Shown piece after piece: positions 24,631 through 33,677 of a stretch of DNA of 64,000 nucleotides. The DNA comes from an uncultured Eubacterium sp. Its GTDB lineage: Bacteria > Bacillota > Clostridia > Lachnospirales > Lachnospiraceae. Made by a program: the position numbers and the translations under genes. The notes under the pieces are model-generated. The model was not told where the DNA came from. It ran no database searches and worked only from the letters and a program-made list of their open reading frames with translations. Position 1 is the stretch's first letter; each line of letters opens with the position of its first letter. The DNA is taken from positions 1-64,000 of the forward strand of contig CAJTLS010000013.1 of NCBI GenBank assembly GCA_910577295.1. The letters run 5' to 3'.

Positions 24631-26297
24631 ATGAAAAAAAATATTATGTTAGGAACTATTGGAATCTTAATCTTTGTAGCTATGTTAATATCTTTTTCTC
24701 ATGTCAAAAATAAAGATCCCATAAATACGACAAACAATATCGTTCAAGAGCAGAAGGGTAAAACCCAGAAAAATACCAATGGGCAAGCCACTGTATCATG
24801 GAATCATAAAGAAACATTTTCAGAAAAACAGGGCGATTATGAATTTTTTGCAGGGTTTGTGAGGTTTCAATCCCTGCGTCAGTGGAAAAAATTGAAAAAA
24901 ATGCCTTTTTTGAATGTGCATATGTATACGACATCAACCTAAACACAAATAATAAAGTTTATAAACAGGATGACACTTGTATTTATGAAAGCGACTCCAA
25001 ACGGCTTGTTTTAAGCATGGTGCAAAACCATAAGCTGACAATTAGTGAGCAGGTAAAAATAATTCCAAACGCAAGAACTATAGTAGGTGGCTTTGATGAA
25101 AATGACAAAAATAAAGTATATCCGTCGGATTATCCTTACATAGAGCGAGCAGATATTCCGGCATCTGTAACGACGTTAGAAGGATTTTGGGATTCGTTTT
25201 GTGAAACAAATTAGTATAGTCCGGAACGACTTTATTTTCATGGTATGAAACCACCTAAACATATTAAAGGCGATTCAGAGGCCACCCCGATGATGGCAAC
25301 AACTGTATTATATGTGCCCACACAAGCCTTAGATGCCTATAAAAAGTGGTATCCTGAAGGACAATATAAAACATTCATTGACGGAAAGGCAAAAAGAAAC
25401 AGGGACTATAAATATTGCAAAAGCAATAACTGTATCGAAATTACAAAATATATCGGAAAAGAGAAAAATGTAACAATCCCGCGAGAAATAGAAGGGCTAA
25501 AAGTATCTTCTATTGGAAACAATGCCTTTAAAAATTCCGACATTGTTTCCGTGAAAATGCCGGATACCATATTGGAAATCAAGGAAAATGCATTTAGTTA
25601 TTGCGAAAAACTTGAGAAAATTGAGTTTTCTCCAAAATGTGAAAAACTATGTCGTGAATCGTTTAGTCATTGTAAAAAAATAACTTCCGTAGAGCTCCCA
25701 AATTCTGTGACAGAGATGGCTGAGAAAACATTCTTTGGCTGCAGCTCTCTTACAACTGTTACTCTTCCTAATGCCATAAAAGTATTGCATGGAAAATGTT
25801 TTAAAAAATGTTCTAGCTTAAAGGAGATACGCATACCTGAAACTGTGGAATCCATTCATTTGGAATGTTTTTCCGGTTGTACAAATTTGAAAAACATTGA
25901 TATGCCTGAGCATTTAAAAGAAACGCAGAGCGGAGTATTCAAATATTGTAAAGCATTGAAAAGCATTGTGTTACCAAAGGGACTTGACAATCTTGCAGGC
26001 GAATTATTTATGGGTTGTATAAATCTTGAAACAGTAGATGTTAAAGGCGAAATAACAGGTCTCGGTTCCAGTACTTTTTGTGATTGTTATAACTTAAAAA
26101 AATTAGAACCTGTTAAAATTACTAAAACCATTTACTTTAATGCGTTTAAGAATTGCAAAAATCTCGAGGCAACGATTGAAATTATGCCGGGTTGTGAAGA
26201 AATTGCAAGCGGCGCTTTTTATAACTGCCCGAAAATTAAAGTAAAAAATATCGGGAATGCAAAATATGTAGCTAAGGACGCCTTTCATAAAAACTAA
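24631..26297 (+). pseudogene. BspA-type leucine-rich-repeat surface protein, broken by a frameshift and a stop
   Basis: The frame opens at ATG 24631 (GGAAGGGG upstream) with a signal-anchor (MKKNIMLGTIGILIFVAMLI). At about 24856-24858 one base seems missing in a TTT run; adding one T would join FFAGF to EVSIPASVEKIEKNAF, a typical BspA repeat. The second part then meets an in-frame TAG at 25212-25214, and the same frame resumes as YSPERLYFHG and runs to 26297. The last 300 residues contain about ten LRR_5 repeats of the type NAFxxCxxLExIELPxSV. Cys is frequent. Intact proteins of this family are secreted or surface-anchored and bind host or food components. It is presumed non-functional. Confidence 0.75.
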
Positions 26298-26318
26298 CTC
26301 AAACGGCACCGAAAGACG

Positions 26319-26353
26319 TAAAAAAAGATTCAAGAAATAAATTCCTTGAATCT
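26319..26353 (-). terminator. Terminator of tRNA-Trp
   Basis: On the minus strand GATTCAAG pairs with CTTGAATC (26327-26352), followed by seven T. It lies just 3' of the tRNA. Confidence 0.8.
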
Positions 26354-26359
26354 TACTAA

Positions 26360-26430
26360 CAGGGGCACTAGGAATCGAACCCAGCTCTGGAGTTTTGGAG
26401 ACTCTTATTCTACCGATGAACTATGCCCCT
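26360..26430 (-). tRNA. tRNA-Trp (anticodon CCA)
   Basis: The minus strand folds into a cloverleaf: acceptor AGGGGCA/TGCCCCT, D-stem GTTC/GAAT, anticodon loop CTCCAAA with anticodon CCA, and T-arm CTGGG-TTCGATT-CCTAG. CCA is not encoded. The anticodon stem has an A-C mismatch at pair 27-43, which is unusual for this tRNA. It has its own promoter and terminator. Confidence 0.93.
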
Positions 26431-26471
26431 AAACTATTTAAGTGAGTGTTTTACACTCACTTAAATAGTTT
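26431..26471 (-). other. 18-bp perfect hairpin between promoter and tRNA-Trp
   Basis: AAACTATTTAAGTGAGTG (26431-26448) pairs perfectly with 26454-26471 around a 5-nt loop and abuts the mature 5' end of the tRNA. It could be the RNase processing leader or an operator overlapping the -10. Confidence 0.7.
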
Positions 26472-26495
26472 ACTATCTTGAAGGGGATTTGTCAA
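26467..26495 (-). promoter_or_regulatory. Promoter of tRNA-Trp
   Basis: Minus-strand TTGACA (26490-26495), a 17-nt spacer and TAAACT (26467-26472). The -10 overlaps the outer end of the 18-bp palindrome. Confidence 0.7.
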
Positions 26496-26507
26496 GATTT
26501 TCTTTTT

Positions 26508-29459
26508 TTATTTTACTTTTACTTTTTTAACTGAACTCCATGCGCCATACAATTTCTTACTTCCGTCTTTTCTATAGGCACGAACGCGAACATAATATTT
26601 CTTTTTCGACTTCAGTTTTTTAATTGTTTTGGCGGTTGCCTTTACGAGTACTTTCTTTGCTTTTTTAAATTTCTTATTCATTGCATAACAGATTTGATAT
26701 CCGTTTGCCTTATTAACTTTGCCAAAGCTCACCTTAACCTGTTTTTTCTTTTTACTCTTAACTTTCAGCTTCTTTACTTTTGCCGGCTTTACAACTTTAT
26801 CCGGCTGCGGTTCCTGTGTCGGTTGTACAACCGGGTTTTTAGGATCCGGTGATACTACCTGCTGCGGCGGAGTTGGCGTCGGTGTTACCGTCGGTGTTGG
26901 GGTAGGCGTCTCTACCGGTGTACGATAATCCTCATACAACGCCGGATCACTGTCTGTAACGGCAGGAGCTGTTCCCGCTGAAACTGCCGTCTTTGATACG
27001 GCAATACGGTCAAGGTCTGGAGCTGTTGACGTTGGATTATATAAATAAATGGTATTCATGCCTTTATCCAGATAAATCTGTGCAGACTTGCAGCCAACCG
27101 CATTACCGTCGCCACTTACACCTATCACGTCACTGACTACCGTCGATTCGTATTTGTTCGCACGGATGTAAAGCTTTCTTTTCGCTGACGACACGACGTA
27201 GAGCTTCAAATCATATATACCTGCCTCTGGCGCCTCGATATTTTCAAAAGCAACCCTATTCTCTGCTCCCCTTATCTTGCCGACAAATTGCTGACGGGAA
27301 ACATATCCAGATGATTTAATCGTATTTGCTTTTCCCAAATATGCATTTTCCGCCTCAAAATAATTATATTTATCATAAACTGTTTCTTTCAAATTATCTG
27401 TCTTGCTGAATTTAACTGCACATCCGCCGCCCTTTTGCAAATCAAAAATCAATTTATCGGCAGACGTTACCTCGCGTTTTTCCATATTGATTCCGGACAA
27501 ATCTTCTTTATCCGTGTAAATATACGCGAAATATTTTTGGTCTTTATCCAGAAAATCGAGTTTAATATTATACGTTTTCGCATCTTTTGTCATAGCGCCC
27601 AAATACCATGTATCACCCTTTTTACGGGCGCGGATAGCTGCGGCCCCCGGTGCAGAATCGTCAAGCAGGCGGCTCTCATCCCATGAACTTGGAATATCTG
27701 TCAAAAATGAAGTTCCGCCATATCCCGGATAAACATAACAGGAATGCGCTAATGTCTGCATAGCCGATTCATATACAACCGGCATTGCCAGCATAAAGCC
27801 GTCCGTAGCCTTACAGTTTTTCACGCTTGTACAAACAGGCGTAAATTCCATAGAACCGAGGACATTTCGTGTGTATGGTAATATGAGAAGCGTCTGAATC
27901 GGCGACCCCTGTGACCATTTGAAATATTCTGCTCCCTGAACTGCTTCGCTCGATAAAATATTCGGGAATGTCCGGTTTTCACCGTTCGGGTCGGTACAAC
28001 CATGGTAGTTTACAACTAATTTATGTTTTGCTGCGATAACCGCAATATCATACATCACTTTCATGGCAAACTGGCTGTCACTGTTGAAATAATCCAGTTT
28101 CACACCTTTAATGCCGAGCTTTTCACACCATGCAAATTCCTGCTCGATTGTTTCTGTGTTATCCAAATCAAATTTATGAGGCTGGTCAAATTTGTTGACA
28201 CCATACCATACTAAAATGCCAACTCCTTTTTTGTCCGCATAAGAAACTAAATCCTTTAATTTTGTCTCATAATCTTTCCAGTTCTCCCAGCCAAAATCCA
28301 CGAGACAATATTTCTGTCCGGTTTCCTCCGCATAATCAATGTAATCGTACATCGTATCATAATCAATGGCGTCACTTGTCGTCGACCACCATGACCATGA
28401 TGAAGTGCCCGGCTCTACCCAGCTGAAATCTCCCTCTGCTTCCGGATTCAAATCCGATATAAGCGAGCTGTTGGAAAGGTCTTCCAGCGTATCAGTCATA
28501 ATTGCCACACGCCAAGGGGTGTGGAATTTATCTTCCATCTTTACACTTGGCACCTGCGCATATTCCGGCGAATATGTCTTGCCATCAAGCGTTTCATCCT
28601 GCTCCTGTTTTAAATATAATCCGAAGTTTACTTTAAAAGCCTCACTGCCGGAAACCGACTTAAAGTTAGTAGCACAGTAAGGTTTCTCTTCATTATAAAC
28701 ATTGGCCTCTGCCAGAAGTACCCAGCACTCGGAGTTGCCATTTGGCATTTTTGCCAGAATAGGAGGGCCTGCCTCAATATTCTGCGATTTTATGGATGAC
28801 ATTTTACGGGTCGTATACGTGCCCGGCTCATATGTAGCGCTGATATTAGTCGTCCACAGGTTGGCATCAAGTGGAAACTGGAATGAACTTTCCTCACTGG
28901 TAATTTCCGTCACCTCGTCCGTTTTGGCTGTGTCTCCATCGACTTCATAACGATAGCCGATACCATCGTTAAAAATACGGAATATCATCTTTATCTTACT
29001 TGAAGCTTTTGTGAGTTCAAAGGACATCTCCTGATATTCCTTTGATACATGGGAAGAACTTCCCTGAAGCCAGTCGTATTCTTCTTTACCCTTTACCATC
29101 TGAATGGATTGTTCGTCCAACTGCAATCCTTTGGACAAATCAACACTCTTCGCAACTAACCCCAGCGGTGCACATTTCAATGTGACCTGTCCGTTGCGGT
29201 ATGCTGAATAGTAATAACGGTTTTCCTCATTGTGCCATATACGCACCTCGATTTTTCCGTCAACGGAATTTGCTTTTAGCTTTGTAACTTCCGTCAATCC
29301 TGCCGAGCCGTCATCCTGTGTCTCCGCAGCCGGCATTACATCAGCAGAAGACGCTGCCACAGCGGCATCAGCAAGCTTTCCGGTGCCTGTATAACACATC
29401 GGAATAATTAATGATGCTGCAAGAACAACAGCGGCAAATCGTTTCAAATGCTTCCTCAT
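26508..29459 (-). CDS. Secreted GH97 family alpha-glycosidase with carbohydrate-binding and FN3 domains
   Basis: 983 residues. A signal peptide (about 1-33) precedes the GH97 N-terminal beta domain (about 60-330). The catalytic barrel follows (about 330-620), with SWSWWSTTSDAIDYDTMYDY, CLVDFGWENW, GVKLDYFNSDSQ and VVNYHGCTDPNGENRTFPN, motifs of GH97 enzymes. A CBM6/35-like domain (about 690-830), a Thr-Pro linker, and a Lys-rich FN3 domain (about 890-983) finish the protein. GH97 members hydrolyse alpha-glucosides or alpha-galactosides; alpha-glucosidase is likely here because the next large gene is a pullulanase. RBS GGAGG. A 34-bp inverted repeat sits upstream of the -10. Confidence 0.9.
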   Translation of the reverse strand: MRKHLKRFAAVVLAASLIIPMCYTGTGKLADAAVAASSADVMPAAETQDDGSAGLTEVTKLKANSVDGKIEVRIWHNEENRYYYSAYRNGQVTLKCAPLGLVAKSVDLSKGLQLDEQSIQMVKGKEEYDWLQGSSSHVSKEYQEMSFELTKASSKIKMIFRIFNDGIGYRYEVDGDTAKTDEVTEITSEESSFQFPLDANLWTTNISATYEPGTYTTRKMSSIKSQNIEAGPPILAKMPNGNSECWVLLAEANVYNEEKPYCATNFKSVSGSEAFKVNFGLYLKQEQDETLDGKTYSPEYAQVPSVKMEDKFHTPWRVAIMTDTLEDLSNSSLISDLNPEAEGDFSWVEPGTSSWSWWSTTSDAIDYDTMYDYIDYAEETGQKYCLVDFGWENWKDYETKLKDLVSYADKKGVGILVWYGVNKFDQPHKFDLDNTETIEQEFAWCEKLGIKGVKLDYFNSDSQFAMKVMYDIAVIAAKHKLVVNYHGCTDPNGENRTFPNILSSEAVQGAEYFKWSQGSPIQTLLILPYTRNVLGSMEFTPVCTSVKNCKATDGFMLAMPVVYESAMQTLAHSCYVYPGYGGTSFLTDIPSSWDESRLLDDSAPGAAAIRARKKGDTWYLGAMTKDAKTYNIKLDFLDKDQKYFAYIYTDKEDLSGINMEKREVTSADKLIFDLQKGGGCAVKFSKTDNLKETVYDKYNYFEAENAYLGKANTIKSSGYVSRQQFVGKIRGAENRVAFENIEAPEAGIYDLKLYVVSSAKRKLYIRANKYESTVVSDVIGVSGDGNAVGCKSAQIYLDKGMNTIYLYNPTSTAPDLDRIAVSKTAVSAGTAPAVTDSDPALYEDYRTPVETPTPTPTVTPTPTPPQQVVSPDPKNPVVQPTQEPQPDKVVKPAKVKKLKVKSKKKKQVKVSFGKVNKANGYQICYAMNKKFKKAKKVLVKATAKTIKKLKSKKKYYVRVRAYRKDGSKKLYGAWSSVKKVKVK

Positions 29460-29482
29460 AACTCATACCTCCAATTTTGTTT

Positions 29483-29488
29483 ATTATA
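29483..29488 (-). promoter_or_regulatory. -10 box of the GH97 gene
   Basis: Minus-strand TATAAT with no good -35 at 17 nt, which suggests dependence on an activator at the adjacent 34-bp palindrome. The start codon is about 24 nt downstream. Confidence 0.45.
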
Positions 29489-29497
29489 AAAATAGTA

Positions 29498-29531
29498 ACA
29501 AATAAACCGTTATTAGGAAATGTTTATTTGT
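29498..29531. promoter_or_regulatory. Candidate operator upstream of GH97
   Basis: Perfect 10-nt arms ACAAATAAAC (29498-29507) and GTTTATTTGT (29522-29531) around a 14-nt centre, placed just upstream of the -10. It is likely bound by a sugar-responsive regulator not found in the window. Confidence 0.5.
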
Positions 29532-29582
29532 GATACTTATATGCAAAAATGTGATATTTTGCAGGAAGTATTTTTATCCCGA

Positions 29583-30023
29583 CTACTCTTCTAAATAATA
29601 TTTCCGAAATCCCCGCACATCTTCGGTATATCCCATCGCCTCGTAAAAGCGGTGCGCACCCTCGCGGAAGCCGGAAGAGACAAGTATGGCGTACTCGCAT
29701 CCCTTTTCTTTTGCAAATTCATCCAATGCGGCAAACATTTTCCTCCCTATCCCCTGATTGCGGCACGCAGCGTCCACGACAACATTTTCTATCACAAGAA
29801 AGGGCGCATCCAACGCCTGACAAACAATTCCAATAACGGTCCCCCATACAAGCCCGCCGCATTTTGCCACAAACAGACGATAGTCTTCTCGATTTGAAAC
29901 GGCGGCAAACTGACGCTCCAGCACCTCCATGGAAATGCCTCCCGCCAGCAGTTCCTCATATAAGCGCTGTATCTGCACTAAGTCGCTCTGTTCCATCCGT
30001 TGTATTTGAAGCTCCTGACTCAT
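29583..30023 (-). CDS. GNAT family N-acetyltransferase
   Basis: 146 residues. The acetyl-CoA-binding motif A is visible as VVVDAACRNQGIGRKMFAAL (about 85-104, with Q/RxxGxG/A), and YEAMGYTEDVRGFRKYYLEE closes the fold. The acceptor substrate is unknown. RBS AAGGAAA-type upstream. It sits between the GH97 and pullulanase genes but has no obvious link to them. Confidence 0.88.
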   Translation of the reverse strand: MSQELQIQRMEQSDLVQIQRLYEELLAGGISMEVLERQFAAVSNREDYRLFVAKCGGLVWGTVIGIVCQALDAPFLVIENVVVDAACRNQGIGRKMFAALDEFAKEKGCEYAILVSSGFREGAHRFYEAMGYTEDVRGFRKYYLEE

Positions 30024-30106
30024 TACCGTTTCCTTTCCTTATCCAACACCACGTATCAGTAGTACACCATATATTAAGTAATTGACATAGACTTCCAAAA
30101 AATTAT

Positions 30107-33100
30107 CTATCGTATTTTAATCTTTATTTTCGCTGTTTTTTTACTTCCATCCAACGTTCTTACTCTGACATAAATTGTCTTCTTCCTCCCTTTCTTCTTT
30201 GTTTTCAAAACTCCTTTTTTCGTAAGAGATGCGTATTTTTTATACTTTTTCTTCGTAAATTCATATTTAAATGCCACGGAACCTTTCCGATTTTTTGTAA
30301 TTTTCAAATATTTACTCAATTTCAGTTTTTTGCCTGCTTTTACTTTTTTAGAAGAGGGACTGAACTTAATCTTTTTGATAACCGGAGGCGTCGTCGGCTC
30401 AACCATCCTATATGGCTCCCATGTTGGCTCTTCCTTTTCTGTCGGCAGTTGCGTCGGCCCAAAGGTCGGCTTATCTGAGGGACTTCCCGTCGGAATCAGT
30501 GTTGGAATATTCGTTGGCGTTGCTGTCGGTGTCGCTGTTCCCGTCGGCTCTTCCGTCGGCCCAAAGGTTGGTTCCTCTGTCGGTTCCTCCGTTGGTTCTT
30601 CTGTTGGCTCCGCTGTTGGTTCCGCTGTTGGTTCCTCCGTTGGCTCCGCTGTTGGTTCCTTCGTTGGTTCTTCTGTTGGCTCCGCTGTCGGTTCCTCCGT
30701 TGGTTCTTCTGTTGGCGTCGCCGTCGGTTCTTCCGTTGGCGTCGCTTTCGGTTCTTCTGTTGGCGTCGCCGTCGGTTCCTCCGTTGGTTCTTCCGTTGGT
30801 GTTGCTGTCGGTTCTTCCGTTGGCGTCGCTGTTGGTTCTTCCGTCGGTATTTCTATAACAGTAATAGTTACGGTTTTTGTTACAGCAGTTTTTCTATCGC
30901 TCGCAGTCAATGTCACGGTATATTCACCTGCTACCGGATTATCCCACCTAAACTCCCCTGTAGCCGCGTCAAAAGAAGCTCCGTCTGGGATTCCGTCCAT
31001 AGTCAGGGTCACGGTATCGTTGTCGGGGTCTGAAGTTTCAACTGCAAATGAAAGGGGTTCCCCAGAAAAAGCACGGAACGATGTATCACATGTAATAACT
31101 GGTGGTTCATTTTTCGCAACATGATTTTCATCAAATGTATCTTTTGGTACTGCAATCATAACCGATTTTTCCGGTACAACTATGTCGGCGCCTGATTCAC
31201 TAATTTTTTCCAAACCTGCTGTCGTTCCATCCGCTACAATTACCCAATCGTCTGAACCTATAAGATGAACGGTTTCATCCGATATTGCATTGTTAATAAG
31301 TACTGCTATCCGGTTCCACTCGCCGGGTACATTATTCGTTTCATAAAATGCGGTTATTCCGGCTTCCTCTTTGCTAATCCATTGTATATTATTATTATTC
31401 GGCTTCCAATTATCAATGGCTCTTGTCAGAATAGAACGGAAGCCGGAGAATGCTTTACGGATGCGAATCATTCCCTGATAATATGACTGAATATCAGAAT
31501 ATGTATTGACTCTGTTCCAATCAATTTTATTCACCGAATCCGGAGAAGAGTAACTGTTACCAGCCCCATTTTTCGTTCTGGCAAATTCTTCTCCTGCCTG
31601 CATAAACACTCCGCCCTTGGATACAAGCACTACGCTTCCTGCCATTTTATTCATTCTTTTCATCTGCTCATCGACTGATGAAAAGTCTTGTTCGTACCCC
31701 TCTGTCAGTTTATCCCAAAGCGTAAGGTTATCATGGGAAGATACATAGCTCAAACAGCAGTTTGATGATTTTGACCAGAATGGACGCCACATCCCCCATT
31801 GACCGGAAGTATAACCAACAGAACCCATGATGCCGCCAAATACATTATTTGGCCATTTCTCATTTGGTTCAAGATAATCACCGCTAAAATAATTTGTCTG
31901 CACCAGCCCTATCGTTCCGTCAAACTTATCCCCGCCTTTTAATGCCTCTTTTATCTGCTCATTATAATACCCGATACCATTATCTAGTTTGGATTCGTTT
32001 GCCTTATGTGCGCTGTTCGAATCGTATGTGCCATCACCAGTCCGGCCTTCTCCATACAGCACAACCGTATTCTTGCCAAACTTACTGTCAAGCGCTTTTC
32101 GAATCTGATTCATGGTAGTCACGTCATGTATTCCCATAAGGTCAAACCGGAATCCGTCCAGATTATATTCCTCCGCCCAATAGGAGACGGAATCTATCAT
32201 AAACTTACGAAACATGGCGCTGTCACTTCTGGTAGCATTGCCATAGCCCGATTGGTCTTTATATGACAAGTCGGCATTAAGCTTATAATAATAGTCCGGC
32301 ATAATCTTATTAAAATTAGAATCTTTGGCATCTGATGTATGGCTGTAAGCAACATCCATAATTACCTTTATTCCCGCATCATGCAATGCCTGTATCATTT
32401 CTTTCATTTCTGTTATACGGACATTTCCGTTGTATGGATTACCGGAATAGGAACCCTCCGGAACATTGTAATTTTTCGGCTCATAGCCCCAGCTATAATT
32501 ATTTCCGGAATCTGCGCTGACGTTTGTCTCATCTACAGACGCAAAATCATACATCGGGAGAAGCTGTACATGTGTTACCCCAAGTTCTTTTAAGTAATCC
32601 ACACAGGAAGCAACCTTTCCTTCGCCGTTGATTGTAGTTCTCTCCGTGAACGCTTTATACTTCCCGCGATTTTGCTCTGACACACCTGAACTTACATCAA
32701 TAGAAAAATCCCTGATATGAACTTCCCATACAATACCATCACTAAGCCGCGTCTCTTCTCTCTGATAGTTTTCATCCCAATGCTCGGGATTTGTACTGTC
32801 CAAATCTACTACCATAGCCCTGTCACCGTTTACCCCTGTTGCTTTTGCATAGATATCAACGGCCTCTTTTGTAGTTTCATTTACCGTTACCTTGTATGTA
32901 TAATATGTATTTACGATATCTCCTGTAACTTCTGTACTCCACACACCTTTATCACCTTTTGTCATAGGTGTCTCGCTTATAGTACTGCCGCCATCGCCCT
33001 CTTCATATCTGCAGAGTACAACCGCAGACGCTTCCGGCGACCATACTTTAAAAGTAGTTTTCTCAGGGGTATAAGTGCAGCCCAAATCGTTTCCGTCGTA

Positions 33101-33265
33101 AGCATTCTCCGAATCATAGCTGCTGGCAAATGAACGTTTGGCATATACTTTCTGGATTTCTTCCGCATATACTTCCGCAGACGGAACTACACCTATAACA
33201 GAAACCGCCAATACACTGGCAAGAAAACAACTTAGTAATTTTCTTTTTATAGCATTTTTTATCAT
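30107..33265 (-). CDS. Secreted type I pullulanase (GH13) with Glu-Pro-Thr repeat linker and Lys-rich C-terminus
   Basis: About 1052 residues from ATG 33265 (a longer frame to 33364 lacks a signal peptide start). Signal peptide about 1-35. A CBM48-like domain (YTPEKTTFKVWSPEASAVVL) precedes the GH13 barrel with SWGYEPKNYNVPEGSYS (pullulanase Y-N-W-G-Y signature variant), DVAYSHTSD, DGFRFDLMGIHD (nucleophile Asp), LYGEGR (acid Glu) and SYVSSHDNLTLWDK. A beta domain and an Ig/PKD-like domain (about 715-805) follow, then a repeat linker and a Lys-rich domain. It cleaves alpha-1,6 links of pullulan or limit dextrins outside the cell. A promoter-bearing repeat (33341-33372) lies upstream. Confidence 0.92.
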   Translation of the reverse strand: MIKNAIKRKLLSCFLASVLAVSVIGVVPSAEVYAEEIQKVYAKRSFASSYDSENAYDGNDLGCTYTPEKTTFKVWSPEASAVVLCRYEEGDGGSTISETPMTKGDKGVWSTEVTGDIVNTYYTYKVTVNETTKEAVDIYAKATGVNGDRAMVVDLDSTNPEHWDENYQREETRLSDGIVWEVHIRDFSIDVSSGVSEQNRGKYKAFTERTTINGEGKVASCVDYLKELGVTHVQLLPMYDFASVDETNVSADSGNNYSWGYEPKNYNVPEGSYSGNPYNGNVRITEMKEMIQALHDAGIKVIMDVAYSHTSDAKDSNFNKIMPDYYYKLNADLSYKDQSGYGNATRSDSAMFRKFMIDSVSYWAEEYNLDGFRFDLMGIHDVTTMNQIRKALDSKFGKNTVVLYGEGRTGDGTYDSNSAHKANESKLDNGIGYYNEQIKEALKGGDKFDGTIGLVQTNYFSGDYLEPNEKWPNNVFGGIMGSVGYTSGQWGMWRPFWSKSSNCCLSYVSSHDNLTLWDKLTEGYEQDFSSVDEQMKRMNKMAGSVVLVSKGGVFMQAGEEFARTKNGAGNSYSSPDSVNKIDWNRVNTYSDIQSYYQGMIRIRKAFSGFRSILTRAIDNWKPNNNNIQWISKEEAGITAFYETNNVPGEWNRIAVLINNAISDETVHLIGSDDWVIVADGTTAGLEKISESGADIVVPEKSVMIAVPKDTFDENHVAKNEPPVITCDTSFRAFSGEPLSFAVETSDPDNDTVTLTMDGIPDGASFDAATGEFRWDNPVAGEYTVTLTASDRKTAVTKTVTITVIEIPTEEPTATPTEEPTATPTEEPTEEPTATPTEEPKATPTEEPTATPTEEPTEEPTAEPTEEPTKEPTAEPTEEPTAEPTAEPTEEPTEEPTEEPTFGPTEEPTGTATPTATPTNIPTLIPTGSPSDKPTFGPTQLPTEKEEPTWEPYRMVEPTTPPVIKKIKFSPSSKKVKAGKKLKLSKYLKITKNRKGSVAFKYEFTKKKYKKYASLTKKGVLKTKKKGRKKTIYVRVRTLDGSKKTAKIKIKIR
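30530..30852 (-). repeat. Glu-Glu-Pro-Thr coding repeat in the pullulanase
   Basis: About 300 bp of tandem GAA/GAG-CCN-ACN units encode (T/A)xPTEEP repeats in the linker. The sequence is low-complexity on both strands; the opposite strand has a long open frame of Gly-Ser-Val that is an artefact. Confidence 0.85.
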
Positions 33266-33340
33266 TTTTCCCTGTCCTTTCATTTCCATTGTATGCTTTT
33301 CACTATATGCTATATAATATACAGTATTTATATATAAATT

Positions 33341-33372
33341 ACAAACCCGACTTTCTTTTGACAACTTCTTTC
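33341..33372 (-). promoter_or_regulatory. Promoter-bearing 32-bp direct repeat, copy 2 (before pullulanase)
   Basis: Identical over 32 bp to 34783-34814. The minus-strand TTGTCA plus a 17-nt spacer lies within the repeat, and the outside bases (TAATTT) give the -10. It is 76 nt upstream of the pullulanase start. Confidence 0.55.
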
Positions 33373-33400
33373 ATAGTCAACAAATTAAAGTCCACAACAC

Positions 33401-33425
33401 AAAAAAGAAGCTGCAATAGCTTCTT
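33401..33425 (-). terminator. Terminator after the 59-residue gene
   Basis: Minus-strand AAGAAGCT pairs with AGCTTCTT around a 5-nt loop, followed by a T-run. It separates the small gene from the pullulanase promoter. Confidence 0.7.
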
Positions 33426-33443
33426 TCCGTCTGCCTTATGGAA

Positions 33444-33623
33444 TTATTTAGATATGGACATTGTTTTGGATGGAGGCAATGCAATATTAAGTATCTCTTC
33501 ATTCGGAAATACAGAATCAAAAATATACTTACATTTTTCACCGTCGGTCTTATTATTGACAAATCCATCCAGTGTTCTTCTTCCAAAGATAAGCACATAA
33601 ATAAAATCCAGAAATTTTTGCAT
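33444..33623 (-). CDS. 59-residue hypothetical protein
   Basis: ATG 33623 with GGGGGTG upstream. The product starts MQKFLDFIYVLIFGRRTLDG and contains FVNNKTDGEKCKYIFDSVF, ending SISK. It is small, basic at the N-terminus, with one amphipathic or weakly hydrophobic segment (about 4-14). No family recognised. A longer frame on the same strand (33377-33664) is an out-of-phase shadow. It lies 54 nt after the two-helix sensor gene and may be co-transcribed with it. Confidence 0.5.
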   Translation of the reverse strand: MQKFLDFIYVLIFGRRTLDGFVNNKTDGEKCKYIFDSVFPNEEILNIALPPSKTMSISK

Positions 33624-33677
33624 ACAGACACCCCCATTAAAAATCTATTAGTATTATATGACAAATAAATAAAAACA

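Noticed and set aside
30330..31124. Plus-strand frame of Gly-Ser-Val repeats (264 codons)
   Set aside because: It is the reverse of the Glu-Pro-Thr codon repeat in the pullulanase and has no start signal.
33377..33664. 95-codon minus-strand frame near the pullulanase
   Set aside because: It runs out of phase over the 59-codon frame (33444-33623), which has the better ribosome site and codon pattern.
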